Assembly (NCBI GenBank): GCA_037957365.1
Contig: JARHVA010004089.1
Span: 1,041,001 to 1,105,000, forward strand
Origin: Torreya grandis
Lineage: Eukaryota; Streptophyta; Pinopsida; Cupressales; Taxaceae
Length of the DNA: 64,000 nt
Direction of reading: 5' to 3'
Below the pieces are notes generated by a model. It was given only the letters and a program-made list of their open reading frames with translations, was not told where the DNA came from and did no database searches. Both the position numbers and the translations under genes were made by a program. Of the stretch, positions 33,780-47,100 are shown one piece after another. Positions within the stretch are counted from its first letter, which is position 1, and each line of letters begins with the position of its first letter.

Positions 33780-36700
33780 ATAGAGGGGCTAAGCCCTATG
33801 ATCAATCTAATTGACCTCTGATTACCCCTAGTTATATATGTGGATTGTCAGTTAAAATGTGAGAGGGTTGGAATTCCTGGATAGAAAATTAGTTATAAGA
33901 TAGTTTAGACTATCAAGATATAATCTAGATTTTCTCTTCTTATAAGAAGTGTAGGCTATTAGTACCTAAATATCGTTAGTCCTAAACTTTATTTGGCCTA
34001 ATGCTCCTCAATTCTATACTAATCATCAAAGAGGGAAAGGGGCCCCTCTATTTTGTCTAACCATGGGTTGAAAGATTTCATTGGTGATCATGGTATATCT
34101 CCCTATAATATAGTGGTCTAGGTACTGATAGAATGCCAAAACTAGACATTTGGCCTTTGTAACATATATAACCCCAATGACTATAGGGAGTGAGCTGATC
34201 TTTAGAATTGGCTAGCCATAAATCTTAAAAATGTCCCTTGGGTATTTAGAGGAGAATTTAACATGGTGGAAGATAAAGAGGATAAAATAGGGGGTGATCA
34301 CCTAGCATGGAAAAGAAATGAGCTTTTTTTTGTCTAAGTTCAAAAGAATACACAGAATTAGAGATCCTCTCTTGAAGGGTAAAAGCCTTAGTAGAGGATT
34401 TTGGTTTACTTGGTGTAATAATCAGAGCATTAATAGAAGGTGGTACTCAAGACTTGACAAATTTTATTTAAATATGAAGATACTTGCTACAAATATGATC
34501 AAGGATGGTAATGTGGTGACAGTGCTACCCTTTATTATGTCTGACCACCACCCCATTGAGATGGCATTTTCATTGGTTAGTGAGGAGAATAAAGATGCTC
34601 CAGAGTTCAAAGGGCTTTATAAATTCAATGTCACAGTTGGTTGATAGGGAATGTTTGGAGGGATTGTAAGCTTTTTAGAATATTGGCAATTTTATGCGTA
34701 ATTCTAGTCCCAAAGTTGACCTTTGGATTTTTAGTATGTAAATTACCAAAAATTTTGCAAGGACCTATGGATAGATCAAAGCAAAAAAACATAAAAAGAT
34801 TTCAAGAGATACTCAAGAAAAAGTCATCCAAGCTGAAGGATTGCTATAGTTTAACCCATCCAATGGTGATTTTCTTAAAGATTTTAACCTCTTGAAGTAC
34901 CAAGCTCATTAGTCATAATAGTACATTGCTAGAAGAGCATAGGTCCATTCTATACTAAGTTGGATAAAGCTCAGAGATAGAGGATCTAAATTCTTCTTTA
35001 GATTTTTGAAAGCTAAACACACAAGAAGCAAGATCAAAGGTATCGAAGTAAATGGGAATTTTTTTAAGGATGTTGCTAGCATAAAAAGAGATTTTTTTGA
35101 GTTATACTCTAACCTTTTTTGATCTGATGGGTCCAATGAATGTATTGAATAAAACAGGGCCTTATGTGAGGCATGCATTCCTAAGAAGGTGTCACAAACT
35201 CAAGCATCTTTCCTGGAGGCTACCATCTCACTCTATGAAGTCAAAAACACTATTGAATCATTAATATAAGATAAGGCACCTGGGGTGGATGGATTCCCTA
35301 TTGAAATTTATAAAGTTAATAAGGAATAGATTTCCAAGGATTGTTTAGAGATATTCAATGAGGCTATTGATACCAACACACTTGGCCCAAACATTAATAA
35401 ATGGGTGATTAAGCTTATATTAAAGGATGGTAATTTGTTATTAGTTAAAAATTGGAGACCAATTACCCTCCTCAATGTATCCTACAAGATTCTAGTAAAG
35501 GTCCTTGTAAGGAGACTATCTTCGCTTCTGGCCTCTATTATCTCAGAGACTCACACTAACTTTATTGAAGGGAGATACATTTTGGATAATCTAATGACTA
35601 GATGGGAAGGAATGTACTGGGAAAGAGATTCAAACCAAGATGTAGGAATGATCTTCCTTGAATTTAAAAATGCCTATGATAGAATTGAGTGGCTTTTCAT
35701 TGAGAGAATGTTGCATGCCTTTGGATTTTAGGATAGATTCTACAGAATGGTAAATATTCTCTTTAATGATGCTTCAACCATAATTGAAGTCAATGGTGAG
35801 CTAACATATTATCTTATGATTCAATACTCCATTAGGTAAGGATGTCCACTCACCCTATCACTATTTGTTTTGGAGGTAGATGCATTGCATTATATTCTTA
35901 GGCTCTTTGATATTGGGCCTCCGATCAAAAGTATCTCACTCCCAAATAATGAGTCCCTAATTGATGTCCTATTTGTCAATTATACATTAATTTTTGTAAC
36001 CTTGGAGAAAATAACTTGGCTCAAGTTATGAAGAGGATATATATCTATTGCTCTACCTCTAGATCTAAAGTTACAATGCATAAATCCTACCTTTTGGGGT
36101 GGCATGAACAACTGCATGACTGGCTGGCATCATTTGGTTAGAATTGGAAAAGATTGGATGAGATGATTGGATACATAAGTATTAATTTTGCCTTATCACC
36201 CTCCTTCAAAAGTATGTGGGAATGGATTTTTTATGAAATCAATAAAAAAGTTGTAAAATGGCAAGGTCATCTACTATATTTACCAGGAAGGATTCAAGTT
36301 TACTAGAAAGTCCTCTCATCATACAATATATACTATGCCTCCTGATGGCTCTTTGGTAAAACACAATCAACATGCTATATAGAATTATAAAAGATTTCCT
36401 ATGGTTGGATGGGAAAGGGGGGAATAAAAGGCATGTGGTCTCATGGTAATTTTTCTCAAAACCCAAAAATATTAGTGGACTAGGGCTAAAGGACCTTCGA
36501 CTGTAGGGAATAACTTTGGTGGTTAAGTGGATTATCAGAACCTCCATTGGTAATGAGCCTTGGAAAGTCCTAGTTAGGAATAATATTTTTAGAGGCTTTC
36601 CCAAAGGAAATCCAAACTAGAAAGGTTTAAACATTGTTGATATGTTCATAGGGCCTTTCATAATCAACATTGTTGTCTTGCCTATATTTGTGTCTATTTG

Positions 36701-37980
36701 GTCTACCTGGGATGCTGCCAAGCCCTTCATTATTTATAAATAGGTCTTTAATTGGTTTGGGACTTTGTGTTAGGGATATATATCACTATGATGTAATTTA
36801 AGTGTCAACATGAGTCCGTTACCCCTCACTAGGGGATGCTCTACCTTTAAATGGTACACTATGGGGTTGAGTAGCTTTAAGGATCTCTACTCCCATATAG
36901 GATGGGCTTATTGGTCAAAGCTCAAAGATAGATTTTAGTTCCTAGATTATTAGCAAAGAATGTTCAACTTTCTCCACACAACTCTTAAGGAGAAAAATAA
37001 AGTGGTGTTTATGGAAGATGAGGGTGAGTTCTAGGATAATGTGAAGTGGAAAAAATGCCCACCTCTACTTGAGTATATGTCTCAAATGCTTTACAAGAAA
37101 CTTTCCTTCTCCAATTCCCACTACCTCACCCTCATTCATATTTGGTATGTGCTTAATCCTTTATATGCTTGGTCTTTTAGGTTTGATGTGATTTGGGTCT
37201 CCTGTCTTGAACCTAAGAAGTCTTGTTTTTGCTGGTTACTAATGTATAAGAAGCTGGCTATTGGTTCTATTTTGAATGATTGTGGTCTTGCTAATCCTCT
37301 TTGTTCTTTTTGCATTGATGTTGAATTTGTTGAGCATGTTTTATTTTCCTATCCTTATGCTGCTAAGTTATGGCACTATTGTCTTAAACCTTAGAATGTT
37401 GTCTTTGATTGTGAGATTGGCTAGTTAAACATTGCATTTGGCTATGCTTGTCTTAAGTTTAGAGTCTTCCCTTTTTTATACAAATTCTAGCTTGTTTTCT
37501 CTACTAAAATCATATAATTTTTATGGAAGCAAAGGAACCTGGAGGTGTTCCAAGGTAAGACTAGAGTGCTTACTGACTTCACAATTAAAGTCATCCTTCA
37601 TTTTTTGTCCCTATAGATATTTTTCTAGTTGAAAATTCCATAAGACCAACTTGAGAAGTTTCTCAGGATAGGTCTCCTCAAGGTTACATAAAATTACTTA
37701 CTTGATTCAAGAGGATACCCTAGACTGAGCCCACATCTTAACTGGGTCGTGTCTCACTCGATGATAGTATAAGTTAAGATTTATAAGTTTGAATGAGACT
37801 ATATTAAAGATGCATATTTTGATTGGGCTGATAATTTAGTGAAGGAATGGATCACCCCATCTAAATTTGATCATAATGGACTTGGTGATTGGTTAGAAGT
37901 GAATGAGAGTGTGTTACATGATTTTTGTAATGAAAAGCATGGCAACTATATTATCAAGGATGCCAAATAAACTTTTACTT
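33780..37980 (+). pseudogene. LINE ORF2: endonuclease, reverse transcriptase, zf-RVT, decayed
   Basis: The AP-like endonuclease shows NPNDYREWADLW-type text near 34165, RGEFNMVEDKED near 34245 (Glu for the usual Asp after Gly) and the terminal SDHHPIEMAF at 34540-34570. RT shows DKAPGVDGFPIEIYK near 35275, NWRPITLLNVSYKIL at 35450, IFLEFKNAYDRIEWLF at 35650-35700 and GCPLTLSLFVLEVDAL near 35840. The active site near 35970 reads VNYTLIFV, with both Asp lost. The zf-RVT domain at 37041-37394 has CFCWLLMYKKLAIGSILNDC and CSFC...EHVLFSYPYAAKLW. The enzyme would nick target DNA and prime reverse transcription there. Confidence 0.78.
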
Positions 37981-38673
37981 CATTTAACTTGAATCTCTTT
38001 CTATAAGTGGGGGATGAGAATACATTAGTAGGGACTTTATCTTAGGGACCTAATCTAGATACATATACCTAGGGCACGCAGGAGGAGGTATAGAAGTAGA
38101 TAAATGATAACATCAACACTTTTTCTAGTAAGCTGGAGAGGCTAATCAAAGGTGGAGGCTTGGTAGACATTGAGGATGTCCTTAACTACATGAAGTAGAA
38201 TAACATGAAAGTAATTTTGCATAAAGTTAACCACTACCCTACTAAGCTGGCCTTAGGACAAAAACAACTGGGGCCTATTAGTGATAAAATCTCTAGGAAG
38301 GGACCTAACTCGACTGACTTAGATGGTGGATATGATGGTGAAGGTGCTACTTCTATCAGGGTATTAGACCAATATGTTTTAATCCCACCACCTTTAGGGT
38401 GGACCATGTTTTATGGCTGCCATTTAAATCTATTTTACTATTGATACATTTGGTTTTTGTTTCTTGGGCTCCTTGTTTGGAGTTATTTCTACCGATACTA
38501 TTTGTATTTATTTTTTGGGTTGCCTATTTGGAGCCATTTTCATATTGAACCATCGATTATTATGTCTACTAATGGGGGATGCCCCACACATATTTTTTGT
38601 CTTTACTAGATATTTTGTATATTTTTGGCATCTTTGATGCATATATTAGTAATCGATCTTCAATAAAAAAAAA
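37981..38673 (+). other. LINE 3' end, UTR and oligo(A) tail
   Basis: After ORF2 come about 600 bases with short frames, then T-rich text with a repeated TTTGGAG motif (TTGTTTGGAG at 38471, CTATTTGGAG at 38525). The element closes with CAATAAAAAAAAA, where AATAAA may be the poly(A) signal. Confidence 0.6.
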
Positions 38674-38681
38674 TAATCAAC

Positions 38682-39000
38682 ACCACTTAATTCATATAAA
38701 AATCATCAATTAATGAAATAGGGAACTTATCTTTGATGGTCTACTTATTGAGTTCTCTATATTCTAGGTACATCCACTAAGTGTTATCCTTCAAATGGAC
38801 CATGACCACCAGGGAAAATATTCAATTTGGATATGTCTGATAATACTTGCCTTCATCATCTCCTATACCTTTTTTTCAATTCTACTTTTCTAGACATATG
38901 GATACCTATATGATCTGATGTTTGTTGGTGTACTGCCTGGAAGTAGTCTTATGGCATGATCATTTTATCTTTGTGGTGGTAGTCCTTTTGGCATGATGCA
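38682..39000 (-). pseudogene. Element D reverse transcriptase, N-terminal part
   Basis: Minus-strand frames give a worn VVMVHLKDNTWWMYLEYREL near 38800 and TIKDKFPISLIDDF near 38720, the entry of a gypsy RT. The following LSG-VDYF text ends exactly at the LINE poly(A)/target duplication and resumes at 31804. Confidence 0.75.
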
Positions 39001-40400
39001 AAAAATAGCTGGGTGGTCATTAAGAATCATCTATTAATTAGGATGTGTAAACACATTTATTTGAAAAATTTCTATGTAAAATGATCATGCTACAAATCCT
39101 TTAGCTCCTTTCTTAAGAATCTTTGTCATTTGATTAAAACTAACCAATTATGGATATTTTACCTATAATCCACATAGTTAAAATTCCCTACCTTCTGAGT
39201 GAAAAAAAATGAACAATTATTTTAAATCCATCTCTATTATTCCTAAAGTTGTGAGCCATTTTACTCCCAAAACAATGTCAACCCCACCCAAAATAATAAC
39301 AATAATAAGATAATATAACATGTAGTCTCCCATATCAAGCTTAATACTATGACACTTTACATAATAATTAACAGTGACACTATTTACAATCATGACCTAA
39401 AATTTTGGAGCTAGGTAAATTAAATGATTCAAATGAGGATCCAACTTACTATTGATGAAGTTGTGTGTACTCCTTGAGTTAATCAACACTATTACCTTCT
39501 ATTTCTTTAGAAAACTCACCACCTTAGGAGTTCAAGGATTACTAATACTTGAAAGTGTATGACAAGATATAGTAGGTGAGAATCTTCATATTCCTCCTCT
39601 GGTTCTTTCATAGCCTCACTTGAGGCATCATCATATTCTTCATATTCATTGGTAAGTTTAATTTAGAATAACATCATTTCAAAATATTTTCGTCCTTTGC
39701 CCCACTTGTCATAATTGAAACATAGCCATTTTTTACGCTTCTCTTTAATTTTCTGAGGGATCAATATTATTGTATGAGGAAATGATTGTGTTGTGGAATT
39801 AATTTCATGACATTAGTGAAAGCCTTGCATTTGACCAAATATTTGTTCTCTACCTTGTATGCTAATGGTATGGATTCAGATACTAAAGTTAGATTAAACA
39901 TGCAAATCTCAAGTTGGATGTTATCCTTGAGCCCACCCAAGAACATGTAAGTCATGTTGTCCTCATTGATTTCATCCATATGTAAGGATAGATTGTGAAA
40001 TTAATGAATATAGTCATTATCAATACATGTTTATAGCAAATTTACTAAATGATTGAAGTAATTTTCTGAGACACTATTGTGATAGTTCATCTACATATCC
40101 TTAGTAAACATCAAACATGTAACAATAAGGCCCTTATTTTTATTTTGAGTACACAACCACCTATACCAAATGAATTGCTTAGGTTTAAAATACAAAGATT
40201 CCATGACCACCTTTTGTGTACACAGGGTCTGATGTATATCAAATAATTTTCTATTTGATTGATCCAAGTGAGTGAATCCTTACCATAAAAATTGTACACT
40301 TCCACTTTTAACATCATGTGCTTCAAATAAGTATTAGAGTTATGATTGTTATGATTGGGAGAACCAAAATGGAGCAATGGAAAATAGTTTTTTAAAAGTT
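39001..40400 (-). pseudogene. Element D gag and protease, decayed
   Basis: The clean frame at 40111-40377 contains LKVEVYNFYGKDSLTWINQI and ENYLIY, the start of gypsy gag. The frame at 39767-39979 has NMTYMFLGGLKDNIQLEICM, matching the gag C-terminal helix region. A degenerate knuckle (CFNYDKWGKG) is near 39710. Protease text below 39520 is too worn to place with certainty. Stops and frame changes prevent any product. Confidence 0.72.
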
Positions 40401-40928
40401 GAGCTGAAAGATTGGTATACTACCCACTCATAGTTTCCAAATGATTCTTCACAAATTTGATGTCCCTTTTAACCTCAGTGATGTATTAATATAATCTTTC
40501 CTCATCATGTTTTGCATATCTGACTAAAGTTGGTAAACCACCTCAAAAATTGAAGGATCTAAAGTTTCAAACTCCATGTCATTCTCATGAGGAGTCTTTG
40601 GAGTGTCTTTCCCTCTCCCACAACTAAGAATTTTAGGACCAACCATGCATAAACCCTTAGATGGAGGGTTTCAAACCCAAAAAAAGTGTACCAAAAAATT
40701 ATACCATTACGATCATCTTGCCAAGATGAATCCAATGCTTGATGATTTGTACAAGGGTACAAATTTATTTTATAGACTTTTTCAAAAAAATACTTCAAAA
40801 AATACTACAGTCACAAAAAAATTAAATTCTTCCCTGATCACAAGTTATGTTTTTAAAATCCTTTGGCTTTTAGGATAACTAAAACACCATATTTGAAAAA
40901 CAAATCCACAAAAATTTCCCAAATTAAA

Positions 40929-40940
40929 ACTCTAAAACCA
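40929..40940 (-). other. Primer binding site of element D (decayed)
   Basis: On the coding strand TGGTTTTAGAGT follows the 5' LTR by two bases and matches nine of twelve bases of the initiator tRNA-Met complement. Confidence 0.5.
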
Positions 40941-40942
40941 CC

Positions 40943-41298
40943 TGTAATGAAATTAATTAGATGTTTCACAATAATGGAATACTATATCATATAATTAAGA
41001 ACATAATAATTATTTCCATAATAATAATTAATTGTTGTGTGAAGTCAACCCAAAGGTCTTATATTAACTTATTGGGTACTCAAGGGGCCAACCTCCACAA
41101 CAATGCAATAGAAGCACAATTCATAATATGATGCTCAAAGACTAACCACAACCACTTATATATATTGTACTTAGACATGGTTATTTGATAGGCTAAGCTT
41201 ACTAACAAAGTACATAGATTAAGGAAGGTAATACGAAAGGTACGTAAGCCCCAAGTCAGCCACACATATCCCTAGACATACTATAAGTTAAGTGCATA
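40943..41298 (-). repeat. 5' LTR of element D
   Basis: Plus-strand start TGTAATGAAATTAATTAG matches 22998. The right end near GTTAAGTGCATA matches GTTAAGGGTGTAACA at 23332-23346. The right boundary is uncertain by a few bases. Confidence 0.75.
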
Positions 41299-42073
41299 GA
41301 AGTACTTGACTCCTAATACACTCATCACATGGCTTAATATTTAGATTTATTTTAATCATTTGATACTTTTACTATACAAAAAAAATATTTTTGTGTGACT
41401 TTTATTATTTGATAATTTAGGGACAAGGGTCTATTGAGAATCTTGATGACACTTACACTAATGTATTTTTTGTGTCTTATCTCTTAAAAATATTTCTTTT
41501 GGTTTATTATATCACTTAAGTAGGAAATATGGTTGAGGTCACACCTGATTTAACCATTATTTGAGAGTAATATGATCCTTTTTAGCTCATTGTAGTGGGA
41601 AAGGAAAATTGCCATGCACATTTGTATGCATTTTCTCATTTTATGTAGGATTCTTCTTCCCATGTATTTCTTAATCACATATAAAAATATAGTAAGTTTT
41701 GACATGAGTGGTGTGGCCATTAAAACTACCACTATCTTCAATAACTTCATTAGAATAATATGGTCACTTACTTACCTTCCATTAATTTTTTTTATGGTGT
41801 CTATCTAGGGTATGTTATTGGTAAACATCTTGATGACATCTATGGGAAGGGTAAAACATAGAGATATTTTGAAGTTATTGAACTTGCACATAGTGTTATC
41901 AATGGTGCATTTCCATTACTTTATTTTTATAAGGCCCATTAAGTTCTTACTTTTATTGAATAATTTTCTTGATGTACTTGGGGGTTTTTTTATCAAAGAA
42001 CAAAAGTCAACATTTCCCACTTTTATTCACTTCAAGTCCTTTGTATAAAAATATTATAGACAATACATTGATT
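41299..42073 (+). pseudogene. Element E protease/integrase, first half, decayed
   Basis: Plus frames resume the copia polyprotein after D. Near 41600-41720 is an H..H zinc-domain remnant (KENCHAHLYAFSHFM, then NYHYLQ). From 41800 come YVIGKHLDDIYGKGKT, LELAHSVINGAFPL-type text and VLTFI near 41950. Then comes FFIKEQKSTFPTFIHFKSFV, where KEQKS corresponds to the usual KEKSE box. The catalytic core is cut by element F and continues at 47794. Confidence 0.75.
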
Positions 42074-42078
42074 GTTTA

Positions 42079-42400
42079 TGATAGGAACCTATGCAACCCA
42101 TTCTCTTTACTTTGTTAGTATATAAGTTTCTATGGATGCATATGCTTTGGAAGTTATCCCATGAACATTTTTTTTATCCCACATTCATGAGAAGTATTAG
42201 TTGCTTAGATTAGACTTAGTATATAAGTAAGTGTTGAGGCCAATAGAGGCATCCACAAATTTATTGTATTGAGCTTGCTCAAAGGAGGTTCCCCCCTCAA
42301 AGTGGCCTATGATTGATATAATCATTTTGGTGCTTTTGTTAATTATATAAATCTATTATTTCATGCATTATCATTATTTTTTTATAGGAGGATCCTCTCA
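42079..42400 (+). repeat. 5' LTR of element F
   Basis: Begins TGATAGGAACCTATGCAACC and ends GGATCCTCTCA. Clear match to 47474-47788, with a few short indels. Confidence 0.85.
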
Positions 42401-42402
42401 TT

Positions 42403-42414
42403 TGGTATCAGATC
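42403..42414 (+). other. Primer binding site of element F
   Basis: TGGTATCAGATC lies two bases after the LTR and matches eleven of twelve bases of the initiator tRNA-Met complement. Confidence 0.8.
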
Positions 42415-42589
42415 ACTTTCTAGGGCCAATTTTTTTCCTTCAGAAAGTCTTAATTCTGTTCTACTACATAATCCATTTAACTAATTTTTCAAAAAGTCTT
42501 AACTCTATTCTACTGCATAATTAATCTAAGTAATTATTTGTATCACAATAATCTATTTTGAATCAAGGTAAAAACTTGATCTCATAACT

Positions 42590-44105
42590 ATGGAAAGTGC
42601 CTGGGTGAAAGCCCTAAAACTCATTGTGAGGAGTTCCCTAGGAACCCCAAAGTAGTTGCCTATTGAGAGGACCTATTAGAAAAACAAGCAATGGCCCCTT
42701 CTGCATTGATTAGTTCCCATTTGTGAAGAAAACTAAGAGCTATCGCTGAGGGATAAATCTATGCCCAATTTTTTTTTGGAGAGTGGTACTCGCTTAGATG
42801 ACATTGGTGGCCAGAGTGATATATTTAAACCCTTAAACAACCATTAAAACTTGGGGCCCATTTATATCAATTTTAGAATATCACCATGGGTATAAAAAAA
42901 CTTGTCATATCAGATCTTCAAACTTGACATACCAGTTTCAACATATTACTAGTAGAGTATTAGAAAATTGCCATATGATATTTTCAATAGAGTATCAACA
43001 GACTTATTATACCAATTTTAGCATATTACTAATAGAGTATTAGAAAACTACCATATCAGATTTTTAGATTTGTCATATCAATTTTAGAATATTCCTAGTA
43101 GACTTGTCTTACAAAACATAGTAACCAAGAAAAAAACTCTTATTTTGGTCATGGTAGTAACTGAAATACGAGCCAAAAACATGGAGGATGAAATTACCAC
43201 CCTCAAAACCCACATCAAAGATCTTGATGAAATTTTTTTTGGCCTCAGTCTTTAGCATACCACCATGAACAATAAATGACATCCAAAGTCCTCTTCAGAC
43301 ACTAGGTTTTCTTTTTATATCAATTTTTGTGGGTTTAAGCTTAATTTTCCTCAATTCAATGGTGTAAATCTGACTGGATGAATCTATCAAGAAGAATAAT
43401 ATTTTAGTCTACATAACAATTTTGATGCCAATAAGGTCCCACTTACATCCTTTCACTTAGAACATGAGGCCCTTCAATGTTATATTTGGCACACCAAGGC
43501 TCATGATGATCTCGTATGGACCAGTTTTTATACCCTCATTTTACAACAGTTTAGCCCTAGTGCTTTTGATGACTTCACTGGATCACTCACTAAAATTTAC
43601 CAAATAGGAACCATGAGAGAATATCAAATAAAAATGAAAAATTAGCTAATCACATAGAGGGATTAATTGATGAATTCTTTAAGAGTTGCTTTGTCAGTAG
43701 ACTAAAATATGTAATTTGCTTGGAGGTTAAAATGTTTTGGCCCAACATAGTAATGGAATCTTTAGGGTTGGCTAAGTTGGTAGAGGACAAGATCATAGCT
43801 TAGTAGTGATTCAAATCTAATTTTGTTCCATTTAGAAATACAACTCCATATTGATCTCAAAAAACACTAGCCCCTAGAATCACTCCTATCAAGCATTTAA
43901 CTAAAGTAGAGATGCGAGCCCATAGAGAAAAAGGACTATGTTATAATTATGATGAAAAACTCACTCAAGGACATCAATTTGTAGAGAAAAATATCTACCT
44001 ATCAGATATGGATTCTCTGCTTGAAACTAAATTTTTTGAAGATGCTCAAGATATAGCAGATAAGTTAGAAGAAGCTTCATTGATTATAAAAGCTACTTCT
44101 TAGGA
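42590..44105 (+). pseudogene. Element F gag, decayed
   Basis: After a worn N-terminal part, gag text appears from 43330: LNFPQFNGVNLTG, then NFDANKVPLTSFHLEHEAL near 43420-43470 and YTLILQQFSPSAFDDFTGSL at 43530-43590. The clean frame 43912-44103 begins near MRAHREKGLCYNYDEKLTQG. That is the zinc-finger entry of this gypsy group, with Tyr for the second Cys and Phe for the last Cys. The product would build the particle. Start not fixed. Confidence 0.72.
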
Positions 44106-47100
44106 AGACCAACCAGAGATCTCTCTCCATGCCTTAGTAAGAGTCACCACCCCAAAAACCATGTGGGTTAGGGGTTACTTCAAGAAGCTCCCTCTCACAA
44201 TAATCATTAATTTGGGTAGCACCCATAACTTTATTAACCCTCAGATCACCAAATAGGGTAATTTTTTTATCCATCCTTGCTCCAACTTTGAAGTCATGAT
44301 TGCCAATAGGGGCATATTACCTTAAAAAAGGAGGTGTAACAATGTTCATATCTCTATTGGAGATTATAACTTGTGATATGACATGTTTACCTTGCCCTTA
44401 AGCAATTGTGATGTTGTTTTAGGAGCCCAATGGTTACACACACTTAGACCCATCTTATGGGATTTTGCTAAACTTTGGTGTAGTTTTTAGATAATGGGAA
44501 AAAACACACATTGAAAGGCTTATAAATAGGGTATCTCAACATCCTAAGTTCATATCAAATGGAAAATGTTCTTAAGAATAATTTACATGGCATCATTTCC
44601 CAACTCCATTCCATTTAAATGCAACCATCAATTGTCTCCACTACTCTTTATGTACAAACCATTTTTTTGTGGTACGTAGGTCTCTTTGTTGAACCAATAG
44701 GACTACCACCTTCATGACCAGAGGACCACCATATTCATCTCCTTCCTAGAAGCATTCTTGCTAACATTAGGCCTTACCACTACCCATTTCATCAAAAGAT
44801 CAAGATTGAGATTCTCATTTGAGACTTACTGAAGCAAGGCATTATTCACCCTAGTAACAATCCATATTCTTCCACAATTCTTGTTATCTAGAAAAAGATG
44901 GGTCATGTCACCTCTACATTAAATTTTATGCACTTAATCATATCATAATCAAGGATAAGTTATTGATTCTTATTATTTATGAGCTTCATGGTGCTCATTT
45001 TTTCTCTAAGTTAGATCTTTGCTATGGATATCACCAGATCTAGCTTCATGAGGATGATATCCCTAAGATAACTTTTCAAACACATGATGGCCACTATGAG
45101 TTTTTGGTCATACCCTTTGGCCTCACTAATGCTCCATTAACATTCCAGGCATTGATGAATAAAATATTCTATCCCCACCTATAGAAATTCATTTTGGTAT
45201 TCTTCGATGATATCCTCATCTATAGTAAAACATGGTCTGAGCATCTCTAACATCTAGAGCTCACACTGTAACTTCTCTCTGATTATCATCTCTATACAAA
45301 ATAGTCCAAATTATATTTTGACTAGGATGAAGTGGATTAGTTTTGTATTTTTAGCCCAAATGGTTTAGATGGATCCTAAAAAAATAGTTTTCATGATAAA
45401 TTGGCCTCATCCTCAGACACTCAAGAGCCTCCATGGTTTTTTGGGGCTGACTAGATACTATCATAAGTTTGTTAAGGATTATGGGAATATTGTGGCTTTG
45501 CTAAAAATTATGTTGAAAAAGGATTATTTTACATGGACACAAGCTATTGAGTGTGCATTTGAAGAATTAAAATAAGCTATTTCTACTACCCCTATTCTAG
45601 CTATGGTAGATTTTGCCAAGACCTTCACTATCAAGAGTGATGCTTGCAGTAATGAACTTGGTGCTATTATCCTCCAAGAAGGACACCCCATTGAATTCAT
45701 AGGAAAATCCATTTTTGGAAATAATTTATTAATCTCTACTTATGATAAAGAAATGATGGCCATTTTTCATGTAATACATAAGTGGAAACCATACCTATTG
45801 GGGAATCATTTTTGCATAAAAAATGATTATCATAGTCTGAAATATTTCCTAGAATAATGGGTCTCTACCCCATCACAATATAAATAGGTCAAAAAAATCA
45901 TGGGTTATGACTATGAGATCACTTACAAGAAGGGTGAGGATAATATTATGGTTGATGCTCTATCTTACACATTTGTAGATCAAGATTCCTTTTCAACTAT
46001 TTCTATGCCTATTCTAAATTGGTTGGATGATGTATAACAAGGGTATGTCAATGACTCCTCACTATCTCAAATCATTCAATAGTTATCCACTAACCCCTTT
46101 ATATTAATAAATTATTCTTAAGATGGTGCTTCTCTATGATACAAGGGTCATCTAGTGCTTCTCTAGAGCATAGGTCTTTAGCAGGATGTATTGTATGAAC
46201 TCCATGCTTATCCATCCATAGGGCACTCAAGGTTTCTCAAAACTTATGAGAAAACACACCACAACTTATTTTGGAAGGGAATGGAAAAGTAAATTCAATA
46301 TATGTTGGTTGAATATGATAATTTTTAATGTAACAAGGGTGAAACCACACTCATTCTTGGGTTGCTCAAACCCTTGTCCATCCCTACCAAGATTTGGAAA
46401 GATATTTATATGGATTTCATTAATGGGCTCCCTAAATCTAGAGGGAAAATAGTGATCTTGGTTGTGGTTAATTGCCTCTCCAAATATAATCATTTTTGTG
46501 CCCTCATCCATCCATATATCTCCTCCACAATTGCATAAATTTTCTTGGACCCGATTTTCCATCTTCATGGCATTCCTTCTTCCATTGTCTTAGATCGTGA
46601 TTGAACCATCACCAACCATTTTTGGATAGAATTATTTCAACACACTAACACCTAATTGAAGATGAGTTTTGGGTATCATCCATAAGTGGATGGCTAGACT
46701 GAAATTATCAACAAATTCCTAGAAACTTTCTTTCATTGCTTCACCTCAGAACAACAACACCAGTGGGTAAAGTGGCTTGTTCTTGCCAAATGGTGGTATA
46801 ATACCTCCTACCAAAATTCAACTAAAATGACTCCATATGAAGTATTCTATGGTTAAGCACCACTAGTTCTCCTTCCATACACCCCTAGTAGTTCACCAAT
46901 TTAATTGATTGACATGCTTCTTCAAACCTAGGATCAGATTCTTAAGACCCTGTGGGACAATCTTCATATGACACAAAATATAATGAAACAACAAGTTGAT
47001 CAACACCATTGTGAGTGTACCTTTCAAGTAGGTGATATGTTTTTTATTCACTAGTAACCATATAAATAATCCTCCCTAAAAATCAAAGGGCATCGTAAGC

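Larger units (their letters stand above)
31813..38673 (+). mobile_element. Full-length L1-type LINE
   Basis: This 6.86-kb non-LTR retrotransposon has an ORF1 with a zinc knuckle, an ORF2 with endonuclease, RT and a zf-RVT domain, a 3' UTR and an oligo(A) tail (38665-38673). Target duplications TAATCAAC flank it. Its insertion splits the RT of element D, so it is younger than D. Both ORFs carry many stops and frameshifts. The length and 5' content suggest no 5' truncation, which is uncommon for LINE copies. Confidence 0.82.
22998..41298 (-). mobile_element. Ty3/gypsy (chromovirus-type) retrotransposon D, split by C and a LINE
   Basis: D is a minus-strand gypsy element. It has a 5' LTR (40943-41298), an initiator-tRNA-like primer site (40929-40940), gag (39700-40380), the first part of RT (38682-39000), the LINE, the rest of RT and RNase H (31028-31804), integrase (30050-30480), a chromodomain (29417-29545), insertion C and a 3' LTR (22998-23346). 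The pol order (RT before integrase) and terminal chromodomain define a chromovirus-like gypsy. The LINE interrupts the RT exactly between two adjoining motifs. A target duplication for D is not clear (GTAAG on the left, TAGAA or GAAGT on the right). Confidence 0.8.

Noticed and set aside
36239..36604. Minus-strand 121-codon frame inside the LINE
   Set aside because: Antisense to LINE ORF2 and without recognisable motif. Length is within chance for decayed coding DNA.
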